Of a stretch of DNA of 51,701 nt, positions 23,233 through 35,793 are shown one piece after another; positions within the stretch are counted from its first letter, which is position 1, and each line of letters opens with the position of its first letter. Position numbers and translations under genes: made by a program. The stretch comes from Lingula anatina. Lineage: Eukaryota > Brachiopoda > Lingulata > Lingulida > Lingulidae. The stretch is taken from contig NW_019775511.1 of assembly GCF_001039355.2 (NCBI RefSeq), positions 134,783 through 186,483 on the forward strand, in the 5' to 3' direction. A model generated the notes under the pieces. It did not search any database and was not told where the DNA came from. It worked only from the letters and a program-made list of their open reading frames with translations.

Positions 23233-24889
23233 CAGGGTTACCACTTAATATGGAATATTATTTTTTGGCGAGTAAATTTTCTACAAAATATTTAATTTCT
23301 CACTACTTTAAATCCAAAGCTGAGGTGTCACTCCATGTGTAGCCAGGTGTGTTACCTAATTACCACACAACTCTCGAAACAATTGATGCATGCAGTTGCA
23401 TGTTCTGTGGTCAGAAATGTGAGGGGTGGTCTTTTCGGCAATTTCTGCCCTTGCATAAAAACGCATGGGTTTGGTCAATCTTTGGAGTGTGTTTAGGGAA
23501 GCAACAAAGGGATCGCTCTGAAACTTGACAGGTACCTTAGTGAAGATATGGTTCAACAGCTAAGCAACGCAGCTTACTATGGGCTTCTTGTTCTCAGAGA
23601 AAATGACCAGAAATGGACAGCCATTGCCAGGTAATTCAACATTTATCAGGAACCGTTTGTGAAGTCCTCCAAAGAAATGCTGCAACAGGGGCACCTACTC
23701 CAATACCTCGACCAGGGTGGCCGCGTATCACACCAAGAAGACAGGGTCGCCTTCTCCTTAAAGGACGCCGTGCTGGTCGTACAAAGACAACCAGTGTCCT
23801 CAGAAAAGAGAGGCAGAATGTCATTCAAACGCCCGTTTCAAGGTCCCTCGTGAACAAGAGATTACTGCAAGCCGGTTATTTTGCACGAAGGCCAGGAGGG
23901 AAACCACTGTTAACAGCAGGCCATATACAGCGACGTCTGCAATGGGCTGGGGACCACGTGCGTTTGCAGCCAAAACACTGGAATCACGTCGTTTTCAGTG
24001 GCGAGGCCAGATATGGATTTTTTAGGGTTGATCGTCGAATCCGTGTCCACCGACGTGTACGAGAGGCATAAAACGATGATTGGGTACTGCCTAGGGTGCA
24101 AGCAGGGGATGGTAACGTCTCTGTTTGGGGAGCATTTCATGTCGGTGCCCAGAACCAGTTGGTTTTTCTACGAGGCAACCTCATCCAGGATTCCTACTGA
24201 GACATTCTACAGCAAACAATGCTTCGATTGGTAAGAGTCAACTTTAGGAACAACTTTGTGTACCAAGAGGACTGCGCAACCCCACATCGAGGTCGCAGAA
24301 TCACTGTTTTTCTTCAAAACCAATGGGTTCAGCAACTGCCCTGGCCTGCAAACTCTCCAGATATGAACCCAATTGAAAATCTGTGGGCGGAAGTAATTCA
24401 CAGAATTAATAGCTATGGTCCTCGGCCGGTAAATAGTGATGAACTGCGACAGGCAAATGTCACTGCGTGGAATGATATCCCCACCCAAACTCTAAAAAAC
24501 TTGTCACAGGGTATGCCATTGTAGGATGAGGGCGCTGCAAGCGGCTGCTGGAGGTCATACCCGCAATAACTGACTTTTCATGATTAACTGTAGGGAGTTC
24601 TTTGACTGTGTAACATATCACTGTCCGGAGGCTATCATTTTCTTTAATATCTTATCTTAAAGATTATACTGACATCAAACTGTTGATATGGTTTTCTGGG
24701 GGTGTTCCTTTCTTTTGAATGGCATCTTATGTCAGATTTGATATTATTGACCAAAATATCTCACAACAGAAGACTGGATGTTATTATCACTCAGTGACAT
24801 ACTTGTTTAATGACTCAAGCCCAAAAAAATTTAATCAGCACTCAAAAATAACAATGATAAAAAATATTCCATATTAAGTAGCAACCCTG
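23233..24889 (+). mobile_element. Tc1/mariner element, decayed, 1657 bp
   Basis: Starts CAGGGTTACCACTTAATATG and ends in the inverse with one change; flanked by TA (23231-23232 and 24890-24891), the Tc1/mariner target duplication. Length is normal for the group. It contains a broken transposase gene. Confidence 0.93.
23548..24524 (+). pseudogene. Tc1-type DD34E transposase pseudogene
   Basis: The N-terminal part (from ATG 23548, DNA-binding HTH region) runs into a TAA near 23632 and is out of frame with the rest. From 23613 one frame continues to 24524, interrupted by TAA (24069-24071) and TGA (24198-24200). Catalytic order: FSGEAR, where the first Asp of the family FSDE motif is Gly; QEDCATPH with the second Asp; then 34 residues to the Glu in NPIENLW, so a DD34E plan. 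Basic GRPR-like hinge: PRPGWPRITPRRQ. It cannot make active enzyme. Confidence 0.9.
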
Positions 24890-25654
24890 TAGATTAATCA
24901 GCAGGTGACGAAAAGCGTGATGTTTGAAATAAACATATGGTGAAATCGACAAAGCCTGTCGGTGTTTGTCTGGCTAGTCTAGTTGGTTTTATTTAATTTT
25001 GCTTTCTGGTGTCGTTTAAAGAAATTATATTTAAAATGTTCTGTTGATTATGTATTAAAAAGTAAATCCATTGGACTTTCCTGAGAATAATATTTATATT
25101 GCCTTCATTATAAGGTAATTACCTTCGTATTTATAGTGTTATGTGGGGCCCCAAGGGGCTTTTCCACCCCTCCCCCACTCTTGATAAATAAAATTCTCCA
25201 TGTGGCAGATTGAAAATGATATTGCAAAATGTATTTAAAATCGTAGGAAGGTTAACTGCAGATAATGCTGCGAGTATTTTCTTATGCGAGGGCGAAATCG
25301 GCCTATATAATTTATTATTATTATTATTACTTTTGTCTTCCGTGTTTGGAGCGCCAGTTCTAATTTTTTGAAAGCGAGGCAATTGAAACAAACACTACGA
25401 TACAATTTGTAATCTCGTAAAATTTGATATTTTTTGATAAAGATCAAAGCATGGCAGACATCAAAAGATGTCTCGTTTATTATTAGAATCTTCAACAATA
25501 ATAAATATACAATATACAATATAATACGTTCTTATGCGAGGCCAATTTATTAGGTTAATTGATTTTTTTAGAACTCAGAGGCTAAAAACACCAGAGTTGT
25601 TTTGTCCGTGTGCTGAGCATTGGGGGACTGAAGTTTAGATGGATTAAGGAGGCC

Positions 25655-26006
25655 TTAAAGGGATAATGATTCTTCGTTTTATCCAAAAAATGAATTTTCC
25701 TGGAGTAAACAATAATTCTCTCTTAATTACCAATGGTTTATGAATCCATTTTTACATTCAAAGATAGCCCTATTTTTTTTTTCTAAAAAGTTTTTTTTTT
25801 GTTATAATCTCTTAAGAGATTATAACAGAGTGGTATAGCCATCAATGGAGGTCACGTGGTCTTAAGACAAGCTCAGATATCAGAATAAAAGCTATAACTG
25901 CCCTTTGTAGTGGTAAAAAAGAATATATTATATTTCTGTGTGTTAATTGTTCACAATGTTTTATTGTGAAATATAGATCTCATACGAAGAGTTATTATCC
26001 CTTTAA
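25655..26006. mobile_element. TTAA-flanked MITE, copy 2
   Basis: Element 25659-26002 begins AGGGATAATGATTCTTCG and ends CGAAGAGTTATTATCCCT between TTAA duplications. The interior matches copy 1 at 9661 (TCCTGGAGTAAA, TAGCCATCAATGGAGGTCAC, GACAAGCTCAGATATC). Confidence 0.88.
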
Positions 26007-26761
26007 GGTTAATGAAACATTTAAAGTGGTCAAATTGCTCATGTTGTAGCAGGTAGAACCTAATTTCACGTAATTGTTTCTTGAAAGTTTATATCTCTGA
26101 AAGGTGTTTCATTTCTGTTGAACACATATTTAAACATGTAAACTGAATTGATGATTAATTGGCTGTTATCTCTGTCTGGTAGCTATATGTCCATTTGCCT
26201 TACTGTTTATTTAAAATGGTGGGGAACGTGGTCGTCTCTTTTGTGTGAAGTGAACTTGGATGATGGTACTGTCAGGGCATGCTGCAGTCACTGGGGCGAT
26301 GTCTAGTTGCATGTTTGTAGCCAGAAAGGGAGACTAAAATGTTATAACCAGTAATCTTAACCTGTACCGTATAGTGTATAGAAGACTTGTCAGTGCACTC
26401 CAAAAAAACAGTGTAGGAAATCTAGACATCAGTACACTTAGGTCATATGTAACAGACATTATACCGTTACCTAGCTTTAGTGATGGATGATGGCTATGTC
26501 ATGCAGATAATTGTCATATGACAGATATTGGGTCATATCGTCTTTGGCTTTATCCTCTAACGATCAATCACTTGGATTGTAAACATTCCCGGAGTCACAG
26601 TGATGGATCAAGAGTGATGCATGTGTGACAGTTATTATATATTGTTATGCAGGAATGGCAGCTCTGAATTTGACAATTGTGTTCTCTGCATTATATGATT
26701 TTTTTGCATACTGGAGTCAATTTTTGGGTTTTTCGGGATTCCCCTGTAAATCTGTACTTTT

Positions 26762-26766
<5 letters not shown>

Positions 26767-26800
<34 letters not shown>

Positions 26801-26863
26801 GTCTTTATAACGTGTAGATATTCAAAATATTTCAGGTGAGCATTGCTTGAATTACCAACGAAT

Positions 26864-26901
<38 letters not shown>
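26767..26901. repeat. Two (GT)n microsatellites
   Basis: GT arrays at 26767-26796 and 26868-26901 separated by about 70 bases of ordinary sequence; potential left-handed DNA tracts. Confidence 0.95.
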
Positions 26902-26904
<3 letters not shown>

Positions 26905-27215
26905 CACAGGCTCAGTCCTAATTAAGTCCTTTACCTAGGAGGCCCAGACCCCATCCTAATAAGGGCCTGGCTGGACCCACTCATAATGCTGTCTTTGCAT
27001 TGTTAACAGTGTAATGGGCAGGTTTATGGACCAAGTTAATTGGCCAAGCTGCCAGTTTGTTTATATGGCATGTGTAATTATAGCGGGGATGTCTTCGACC
27101 AAGTTAATAGAGTTTATAGAAAGTTTCATATTGTGTCTCTGCCATAGTGCTTGAAGATTGCATGAAGAGGATATGAGGACTGTCATAAAGGCTGTGCCTT
27201 AAACAGCCTACCTAT

Positions 27216-27530
27216 AGGCCTACCCAACTACCAGACTCGGCACCGAATGATCCTGAATTCACTGGTAGATCAGACCACACTACCCGTTTTCAAGGTGAGT
27301 GTCAGATCGCATTACACAGTATCATACCCTGAACAAATTTTGAGTGGTGATGCAATGCTTTTCAACCCCGCTGAGAATCGTCACTATCACATCGCGTACT
27401 AGACAAGAGCGGTGTCGCGTCTGATACTGTGTAATGCGATCTGATACACACCTTGAAAACGGGTAGTGTGGTCTGATCTACCGGTGAATTCAGGATCATT
27501 CGGTGCCCAGTCTGGTAGTTGGGTAGGCCT
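27216..27530. mobile_element. Foldback element with arms of about 109 bp
   Basis: The left arm (27216-27324, from AGGCCTACCCAACTACCAGA) and right arm (about 27421-27530) are near-perfect inverse copies, with a spacer of about 95 bases. Non-coding. No clear target duplication. One related partial arm is at 22526. Confidence 0.85.
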
Positions 27531-27569
27531 GACCTTTTTTCCAGATATAATAACTACCACAAGCACTGT

Positions 27570-27865
27570 TATACTTTGATTAACCTGATCACTGTCACTG
27601 GACCTTATTATCTTACCTGAGTTTTTTACAGCTGATTGATTAAATCTTACCTGATAAATATAGATCACAAGGTTTACCTGAAAAACCTACCTGGATTTTT
27701 TCAGGTGAAACAGATTATCACTCTTAAAGGTGGTTTTGCTCAGCCTGATCACAATCAACTTGTTGACTACCTGAGTTTTTTACAGCTGACTGATTAAAAT
27801 TTACTCGATTAATGAAGATCACAAGGTTACGTGAAAAACCTACCTTAAATGTATGATCAATCTTA
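27570..27865. repeat. Direct repeat pair of about 130 bp
   Basis: Units at about 27570-27700 and 27735-27865 share CCTGAGTTTTTTACAGCTGA, GATTAAA, AGATCACAAGGTT and TGAAAAACCTACCT in the same order. Both units have runs of ACCTGA words. Not recognised as a known element. Confidence 0.75.
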
Positions 27866-28179
27866 TCGCAGTCACTGTACCTGAGAAAAGGTTGCCTGAA
27901 AGGACCAACATCAGTAGTGTAGGTTTGAACAACTGTATTTGGTATTATTTTAAACATAAAAGAATTCTCAAATAATGTCACATTAGCATGATACCAATTT
28001 ATTCCTTATCCTATAATTTCCCCAAATGTATTATGTCTTAAAATAATTATTTTATCAATGTTACATGCTGTCACAGGTTAAGATGTACACTATGTGAAAG
28101 AAAACCCTGAGCTTAATATTTTCAACTTCGATAAAATCAGGATGGGGTCTGCGCCTCTTAGGCTAGATTAGGAATAGGC

Positions 28180-28181
<2 letters not shown>

Positions 28182-28220
<39 letters not shown>
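28182..28220. repeat. (AT)n microsatellite
   Basis: About 19 AT units. Confidence 0.95.
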
Positions 28221-28223
<3 letters not shown>

Positions 28224-28404
28224 CCACATTTTGAGCAATAAATTTATTGTGTGGCCAAACTATGGGACTAAATTATCATTAATTGCGTATCTATATAAAA
28301 AAGGTTATAAGGACTTTTGCCTTTCACTTACATGATACAGTTGAACTTAGAAAGATCGCTCCAGATTTATATCTGTTTATTACATTTTTACAGCAATGAT
28401 TATA

Positions 28405-30064
28405 CAGACTTGACATTTAATATGGAATATTTTTTTCCAAATCATTTTTCATCAGTTTTTACCTATTTTGCTGTCTGATAAATGAAAATAAGGATTAAAA
28501 TCGTGTTCTAATAACTTTTAATTATCTCTTTGATGTCATTGTGACATCAGTTCATTAATAGAATTCGCCAGAGAAGCCAACAAAAACACATTGCCTTTTC
28601 TACTTCATACGACAACCTTTAAAGAGATATTTTGGATCTCCATATTTTCCAAATTATTGTCTGTAAAAGAGTTACACGCTCCACAAAGGACCCTCATGTC
28701 AGTGTCTAGTCACAGTAACAGTCGCTGTTACGTCTGACCTCTTCTGGCTGCTACCAGTGCTCTCAATTGGCAAGGCATTCCTAGGGATAGGTTTTTAGAG
28801 TTCAATCTGGAATAACATTCCAGGGATGGGTCAAAATCTGTCCAATTTGGTCCAGTTTTGTTGTAGGACATGTAGGCCATTCATTTGGCGAGTGATGGCC
28901 TACCCACATATTGTCTACGTGGTTCAAATATGGCGGTTTTGATGACCAAGGTAGCTGTTCATTCCCTTGGTTCTCTAAGTATTCTGTTATTAAAAGTGCT
29001 CTATGTGAACCGGCAATCTCACCGTACAACCTAAAATTGTTCCTAGGGTGCCCCCTATCGAATGATAGTCAAGTGGTTCCCAGATTATTCCTTTATTTAA
29101 TCTGGTTCAGGTTTTCGTCGATGACTCCCATTGGTGTTTTGGCACCAATGTGGGATCCACTTCAAATACTGACGCTGTTAATGACCTAAGTCACTTTAAA
29201 CGCGGCACACACTTCGTCGTTGGCCTCTTCTGGATGTCTGTAAACTCTGTTTTGATTAGTTGAGCGGTACAGGTGAAATCTGACCTCAATAAAGAAAGCC
29301 ACGAGGTTTTATTGTTCATCCCAGAAACGGTCAGGGTCCCCAATTCATTAGAGAAACATACAACGATGTTTTGCTGTTTACAGTAGGTTCCTCGGAGGTC
29401 GTCTGGTATTCTAACCTGCTAAAACCAGTTTGGTGTTCGCTAAGGGCCTTGAAAAATGCGTTTTGGTGGCAATTTACCCCTCATTCTGAACGGACTGGGT
29501 GGTTTTCGTTTAGTTGCAACACCATATCCTGAAAATCAGTGGGTCCTTTACTCTGGTGGTAAGATTTTAATAGATTGGGTGTGGCCTCTATGTAGGTACA
29601 TCAGTCTGGGCATTACACTATAAAACTGTATGGACCGTTTCGTTTGGCGCAATTAACTGTCTGGCAATGTCTTTCTTTTTCGCGCCATTTTGCCACAGAT
29701 TAACAAATTTGTAAAGCACTGCATAACTCATTTTACACACTGTAAAACCGACCACCTGCATGCAAAATTTCAAATTCTTCTATGCAGTAGTTGCCGATAT
29801 ATGGATACTTTTTTGACAGAAGCATGCTTTGCCAAAGCCAAGTTTTGACCTGCCCAAAGGAGCACTAACCAATTAAATTACTGCATATTACATAATGCAG
29901 CAACGTAACAAACCTGGTATTCTGTTAATTGGAAGCGACACACCTGACTACACACTTTTCCATTCACATGTCTTATATGAGATCGCAGTTTTTTGAAAAA
30001 AGAACGCATTTCTACCTAGGCGTACCCTCAAAATTGAAATATTCCATATTAAATGTCAAGTCTG
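28405..30064 (-). mobile_element. Second Tc1/mariner element, strongly decayed, 1660 bp
   Basis: Begins CAGACTTGACATTTAATATG and ends in its inverse, flanked by TA (28403-28404, 30065-30066). Transposase remnants are on the minus strand. The inner TIR core TTAATATGGAATATT is shared with the 23233 element, but the outer bases and the coding part differ, so this is a related but separate family. Confidence 0.9.
28802..29660 (-). pseudogene. Tc1-type transposase remnant
   Basis: The readable part (28802-29029) has AGSHRALLITEYLENQGNEQ, then LPWSSKPPYLNHVDNMW, matching the second-Asp to Glu segment of Tc1 transposases. The DNAxxH-like Asp is not visible and NPIE has become NHVD. Only scattered fragments can be read further upstream on the strand (toward 29660). 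Confidence 0.7.
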
Positions 30065-30267
30065 TATATAGCTGACACGTCTGAGATAACAGCCCACGCT
30101 GCAATAAATCACCAATCTATTTTCTGTTGATTACGCAGTGAGCAAACATGCATTTAGTTCATGCAGGGAATTATATGGTCGACTAGTTGATGCACTCCCA
30201 TGGTTCATATAAAACAATTCATTCATGAAAGCGGGGCTGCGTTATTCAAATTAACCAGTTAAGTTGC

Positions 30268-30270
<3 letters not shown>

Positions 30271-30311
<41 letters not shown>
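30271..30311. repeat. Poly(T) run, 41 bases
   Basis: Uninterrupted T, about 45 bases before a palindromic MITE. Confidence 0.9.
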
Positions 30312-30312
<1 letters not shown>

Positions 30313-30357
30313 TAACTTCGGAACTCAGCTTTATTTGTAGATATTATTAAACACCAA

Positions 30358-30491
30358 GGCCCGGTTTCATAAGGACGTTTAGCACTAACCAGTGTATAAG
30401 CGTAACCAGTGGATAAATTCTCCTAACACCTGTTAACTAAACGACAGTGTTTAAACAGTTAGTGCTTAACGTCCTTCATGAAACTGGGCCC
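30358..30491. mobile_element. GGCCCGGTTTCAT palindromic MITE, 134 bp
   Basis: The left end GGCCCGGTTTCATAAGGACG and the right end form inverse copies (GGGCCCAGTTTCATGAAGGA on the other strand), and pairing continues through CGTTTAGCACTAAC. The whole unit folds on itself. Confidence 0.85.
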
Positions 30492-32263
30492 AGAAAATAA
30501 AAATGTTACTATCTCGGCAGTTACGGTGCCAGTCCGGGTTCATATCAATAATGATATCTCCCTCAAACCATATCCCTTGACATCAAATCATACATGGATA
30601 TCGAAGACGAATTGAAATTAAAGATACATGTGCATATAACATCAATACAAAAGCAGGAATATTGATGAGCCCTGCTCCTCAAATTAAAAAAAAGCATAGA
30701 AGTTATAGGTATTATCACTACGTGTACAAGTTTAAAAGGGTGAAGGGAAGGTGTGGAAATGCTACTTTGTTAAGAACAGCGATCTATTTTGTAAGCGATA
30801 TCCAAAATGAACCTCTAGTTATAAAGGGATTAGGCTACGGAGAAAACACTTTCATTTTTATGGACCAAACGACCTTTTCTTAAGATGATCAACTCAACTC
30901 TGAATCCATAGAACTTATTTCTAAAGAAAAGTACTGCACCTTATAGCCGTATCTCGAACTAGACCTCTTCCTAAGGTTAATATCCCTCATTAATTGTAAC
31001 GCTGTACAACTACACTCCGCTAAAAATGTACGTTTACCTTATGTCTTGTGGTGATGGCTCCTCCGAGGTCTAGACTGATTTTCTTCCCCTTTCAGTGTTT
31101 TTCGTGTGATATTCACACGATGCCGCATTTTGTGAAAACTGCCAGCTTGTAAGAACTTCAACTGAGATCTCTTCTTGGTGCGGGGCTTTCACCACGTCAA
31201 CGTACAAAGATAAGCTCAGTCTAAATGAATATCTATTGTGAGCTATAATCGACCGGCAGTTGTATTTATTTAGCTTCAATATAATAGATAAGATAAGCGA
31301 GAGTCGTGTCAATGAAATAAAAAACAATCCTTATAAGTTGCATACACAATCGAACACAGAGACTTTAGGCACGTATTCTGATTTGAGACACGTGTCTGAT
31401 TAAGAGGAAATGAAGCAATTGAGCTATTACCATTATACTCAACTTATCGAACACGTCACCTCAACATGAGATTTGAGGCGCGTTTTGATTTGAAACAGCA
31501 TATGAAAATTTGCCGCGAGCTGAATGAAAACCTTCGTTTGAGGATCCCAATGGGTTTCAAGTACTGCAGTTTATACCACTGGTCCATCACAACCCATGAT
31601 GACTTTCTTCGAATAATGACATAATAAAATTGCTCATGGAGCAAGAACTTACGAATTATTAATAAGCTTAACTTTCAACACAGCATATTTACACTAATAG
31701 CGCAAAAAATAAAAACAACTTCGAATAAAATTCTTCAAATTTTAAGGGTTTAAGCAGCCAAATGCAAGGCGAGTGTCATTTTAAGAAATGCATTTTTTCA
31801 CAAATTTTGAGTTTACAAAGCAATATGGTCGAAAAAACAAGGCGTGTGGAGTAAACAAGGAAAATGCCTCTAGTATTATACAAATAAATCTGATTTAAAT
31901 ACCTTAACTGTCACTTCTATCTTCCTATTACGCTTTAACTTGATATTTACGATTGGCATCTACACTTTGTTGTAAAGTTGTACTATCACTTGAGAAAAAT
32001 GCACACCAAGAGCATAATGTAAAAGCAGTGCTTTCTATTTTTCAACAAAATGCCAAATGCGGCCTTTACAAGCATAGTGTGCTAGAGTTTTAATATGCGA
32101 TGAATAGCATAGCTAACAAGAGTTCGAGGGGGTTTGCACTGAAATAGATTCTGGATATTTTCCGTGTAGCAAATGGATTGAAGGAAGCAAATAGACCTAC
32201 TCATGACGATTCTAGGACAATTTCCTCCGGACGACCCCCCCTCCTCCCCCCCCCAAAAAAAAA

Positions 32264-32295
<32 letters not shown>

Positions 32296-32582
32296 AATAT
32301 AATGAAAAGAGTGTAAAGTTCAAAACATTTCATCCATTTTATTTATATTTTAAAAAGTGTGATATTACTACTTCATCATTAAAAAAATTATTTTATAACA
32401 AATTCCTTTCATTTCACTTCCTTACAAAAGGAATTCTACTTCCTTTCTTCCCTGCGAACTACCGGTGTAAGGAACGATTACTGTTGGCATGCATGAAATA
32501 ACACGTTCCTCACTACTGTGCGCCCCTGTACCAGATACAACATTTCCATTGTTTAATATCTTTCAGTGATGACGACCTATCC

Positions 32583-32584
<2 letters not shown>
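30492..32584. other. Gene-free spacer
   Basis: No coding or RNA gene supported. It contains a C-rich/AT tract (32228-32298, CCCCC then ATATAT). A possible splice donor (CATAAG|GTAAAC on the minus strand near 31040) ends no recognisable exon. Confidence 0.45.

Positions 32585-32640
<56 letters not shown>
32585..32640. repeat. Poly(T) run, 56 bases
   Basis: The longest homopolymer in the window. It abuts AGGCCGGGTCATCGAGAACT, a sequence that recurs after T-rich tracts near 16106 and 34310, so it may be the tail (read as A on the minus strand) of an old retroposed unit. Confidence 0.85.
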
Positions 32641-32642
<2 letters not shown>

Positions 32643-33732
32643 GCCGGGTCATCGAGAACTTGACCTGTCCATGTGTAAACTAAAATTACATTAAAATTGA
32701 ACAGTTGGCACGCGAACACTAGTTATGAATTCACCGTTGTCAGTGAAGAAAAAAAATATGACGCGATATCGCAAACTTTCGACCCGTGTAACCATTTTGC
32801 CATAGAATTGGGGCTATCTTGATAGTCTACTGTCGTGCACGCCCCTATAGGTCTCTTTTGGAGTTTTAGGACGCGAATGATGGCTGCTCATTGGATGTCA
32901 TAGGGACCATTCCCACATATATTTGGATCGATCTATCTTCCTGGGGAGTCTCCCTAAATTGCTGTCAACTTGGCCGGCTTAAATGTCCGTCACACCTAGT
33001 TAAGTTGGTAGATGGTAATTATCTTTACCCCTAGCTGTTTTGGAAGGCGTAACTCTCTGGCCAGAGAAAAATCCTACTGCAATCTCTCATCACCGAGCTA
33101 TTTCTTTTCTGAGCTATCGTATAAGTCATCATCATGCATTCCATAGAAATAATTTCATTAGTTTGAAGACCCAACTTGTTAAAAAATGCATTGTCTGTAT
33201 TAACAGTGCACTGAACTAAGATGTGTTTTTCATCTTTTATTTCCTTTTTATAATTGCAGTTTTCATTAGAAACTTATGTGCAAGGATCGATTGTTGGCCT
33301 TAACAGCCTTAGTAAACGACTCGACTCCTGTAAAATTGATATATAAAGACAACAGTCTTTCAGAATGCTCAGTATCCCGTACAGTATCCCTGTTTTTGAA
33401 TGACATTATTCTGCCAGTCGCTCCGCTGTCACCTTTATGGGTAGCTCTTTCTCATCCCACTATAATATAAAACCTTATTTTTTAATTTTTATTTTATCAA
33501 TTTATTTGTTATCTATTTCTTCTGAAAAGAAACCTTCCTTAAACGCATACACAATATTTGATAAATACCCATTAGCGTCATGCAAGTATTCATAATATAA
33601 TATCATATTAATTACAATATTCCAATAAACTGTTACGATAAATGACAATGAATATACCGTGCAAGAGAATAATATTGGCCGATAGTATCCGGCAATGTTA
33701 TAACTCCTATTTTCTAGGAATTGTGTACATTG
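32641..33732. repeat. Duplicated non-coding block R2
   Basis: Parts match about 46930-47745: CACTAGTTATGAATTCACCG versus GACGAGCTATGAATCCACCG; ATTGGGGCT; and most clearly the end ACTCCTATTTTCTAGGA(A/G)TTGT. A partial copy of the GATCGATC MITE is inside (32904-33045). Confidence 0.55.
32904..33045. mobile_element. GATCGATC-TIR MITE, truncated copy 4
   Basis: GACCATTCCCACATAT, GGATCGATCTA and CCTGGGGAGTCTCCCTAAAT resemble the left part of the family; GGCCGGCTTAAATGTCCG matches the interior. No matching right end. Confidence 0.6.
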
Positions 33733-35472
33733 TGCATGTTATTTGTTATTTATTATCGAGACGTGATTGAGAAGGTGAAAATAATTCCCTTTTTAGGGCG
33801 AGCGTAGGCAGGACTGAATAACAAGCGGTTTGCTTTTGTTGTCCACATTGAAAGAGCTTCTTTGATTATGTATAGAACGCCGAAAGAGGGCGCGCTGGGA
33901 GGTGACCAAGGTCATGATAAAAGCTCAAGGGTAAACTAGTTCGTCAGATTTATCCCCTCTTTCTTAAATGAACGAAAGACGATATTCTTCGAGCAAACTT
34001 TCGGCTGTCTTATTGTTCTCACATTTAGATAAAAAAATTGACATGAATTTAAACTGGAAGTGCAGTTTAAAGTGAATTATCACTAGGACTGCAGGGGTGG
34101 ATCAAAGAAAGGGGGGGTCAACGATTTCTGGAAGCCGATCAGGATCATAAAAAAAACATTGCCACGCTTTCAGTAACTAACAAACTCTACCGACTGCCAT
34201 ATAGTTTTTGGTTAGGTCCAAAGCATGGCGTGATTTAAAAAAGCAGTTCAAGAAGCTCTATTGGGTACGTTTTTTTTTTTCCAGCATTTTATTTTATTTC
34301 ATTTTTATAGCCCATGTCACTGAGAACTTGGTCTGTCAACGCGTTATCTAGAATTACAGGTGTCTTTTTTCGCTAATATTCATTGTGATTTTCAGTACAT
34401 TTAGTACAACAATAATACAAATTACTATCTGTTGTATTTAAAAAAACACTGATAAACCTCAAATTGTTCTCAACATCTTCACTGCTGAATGTTGCACTCG
34501 CATTGCTGTCACACACTAACACACTAGTGCTAAATTCCACTGCACAAAGTCCACGTTAACTTCTTTTACTGCATTTTTATGTCTCCTCCATCCCAGTGTA
34601 CCACAAACTTTCATAGTCACAACAAAAAATTCACAACAAAAAAAATCAACAAAGAATATCGATTGTTCGAGATTTGGCCAAAAAAGGCCGTTTTTATAAT
34701 ATAACCCCACAATTGTAATCATTTAAACAATTTAAGCAATGTAACAAATTGTTGCCTGCACCGGTATTAAATGTTATTGCCCTAGGGATAAAATATATAT
34801 CAAATATTCAATAAAACACACCATCCTAAGGGGCAATAATCTTTACTGGTGCCCAAGCGCACTGGGTAAGGAAGATCCCACAAAGGTATGCTGCCACACT
34901 TGCACTGCTACTTTAATGTGCAGCGTCCACGTTTTTTACAAGGTCACCTGTAGAGGTCAGCTCTGCAGTATATTATTTTTATACTCAAGATAAGCTGCTT
35001 TGATATTTAGCAACATGAAAATTATAAAACGTGCACGCTCGCGCGAGCTATGAAGTCATTGTTTAAACATCGTTACTCATGGACAGTACGCTTTCATGAC
35101 ACCAATTTAATTACTTATCTTTATTGATCCCAACAGCAATTAACATGTTTTTTTTTAATTAAACTCAGTAACAACATTACTTGGGCCTAAGGATTCCTGA
35201 GCTTGAAGTTTTAATTGGATATCTTGACTTATCTTACCACGCATTAGGCTAAAGTTCTCTTTAGTGAAGTATGGTGCTCTTCTCTGCCTCTCACAAGGGT
35301 CCGTGCACATTAATCATAATGATAGCTTTATCAATCCTGACGTATCATGTTCCTAGTCGTTAAAGTAGATAGCAGGAATAACGATGTAAAGCATATAAAC
35401 AACCAGCCCAGGGATGGCCACACCCCCATGTGGCAAAAATTCCAGCAGGACCCATGCGTATTCCAAAAGGCC

Positions 35473-35654
35473 GGTGTAACAGTAATCCAAGTCCCCCAGG
35501 AACCGAGGTCCTTCGGACCTCGGTTCCTGGTAATGATTGTCTGTAGGACTAACATTACTTGGGAATAGTAGTCCTACAGGGACTTAGGTTCCTGGGTCAT
35601 AATTATAGTAGGTAGGACTTGTATTACTGTTGGACTTTTATCCCCTGTTACACC
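35473..35654. mobile_element. GGTGTAACAG-TIR element with internal perfect palindrome
   Basis: Ends are GGTGTAACAG and CTGTTACACC. Inside, 35496-35530 is a perfect hairpin (arms CCAGGAACCGAGGTCC, loop TTC). Surrounding words such as GGACTAACATTACTTGGG repeat in both orientations. Non-coding, 182 bp. Confidence 0.7.
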
Positions 35655-35793
35655 TATGACAGTAATAAAAGTCCAGCCATTTGAAAGTCCTATCATTAGC
35701 CAATAATACTGTCAAATGATAAAACTATAAATGTATATGAAATCCTTCTGGTGAGCCATATATGAGACAAAAAATGAGAGGTTTGCAATTTCA

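Larger units (their letters stand above)
24890..28404. other. Transposon- and satellite-rich spacer
   Basis: No gene supported. It holds a TTAA MITE, two GT arrays, a foldback element, a direct repeat pair and an AT array (listed separately). Stretches 24895-25650 and 26010-26760 show only AT-rich unique-looking DNA. Confidence 0.5.

Noticed and set aside
31037-31090. Possible NLR-A leader exon ending CATAAG|GTAAAC (-)
   Set aside because: Only a donor-like site; no acceptor or transcript evidence, and 9 kb of repeats separate it from NLR-A.
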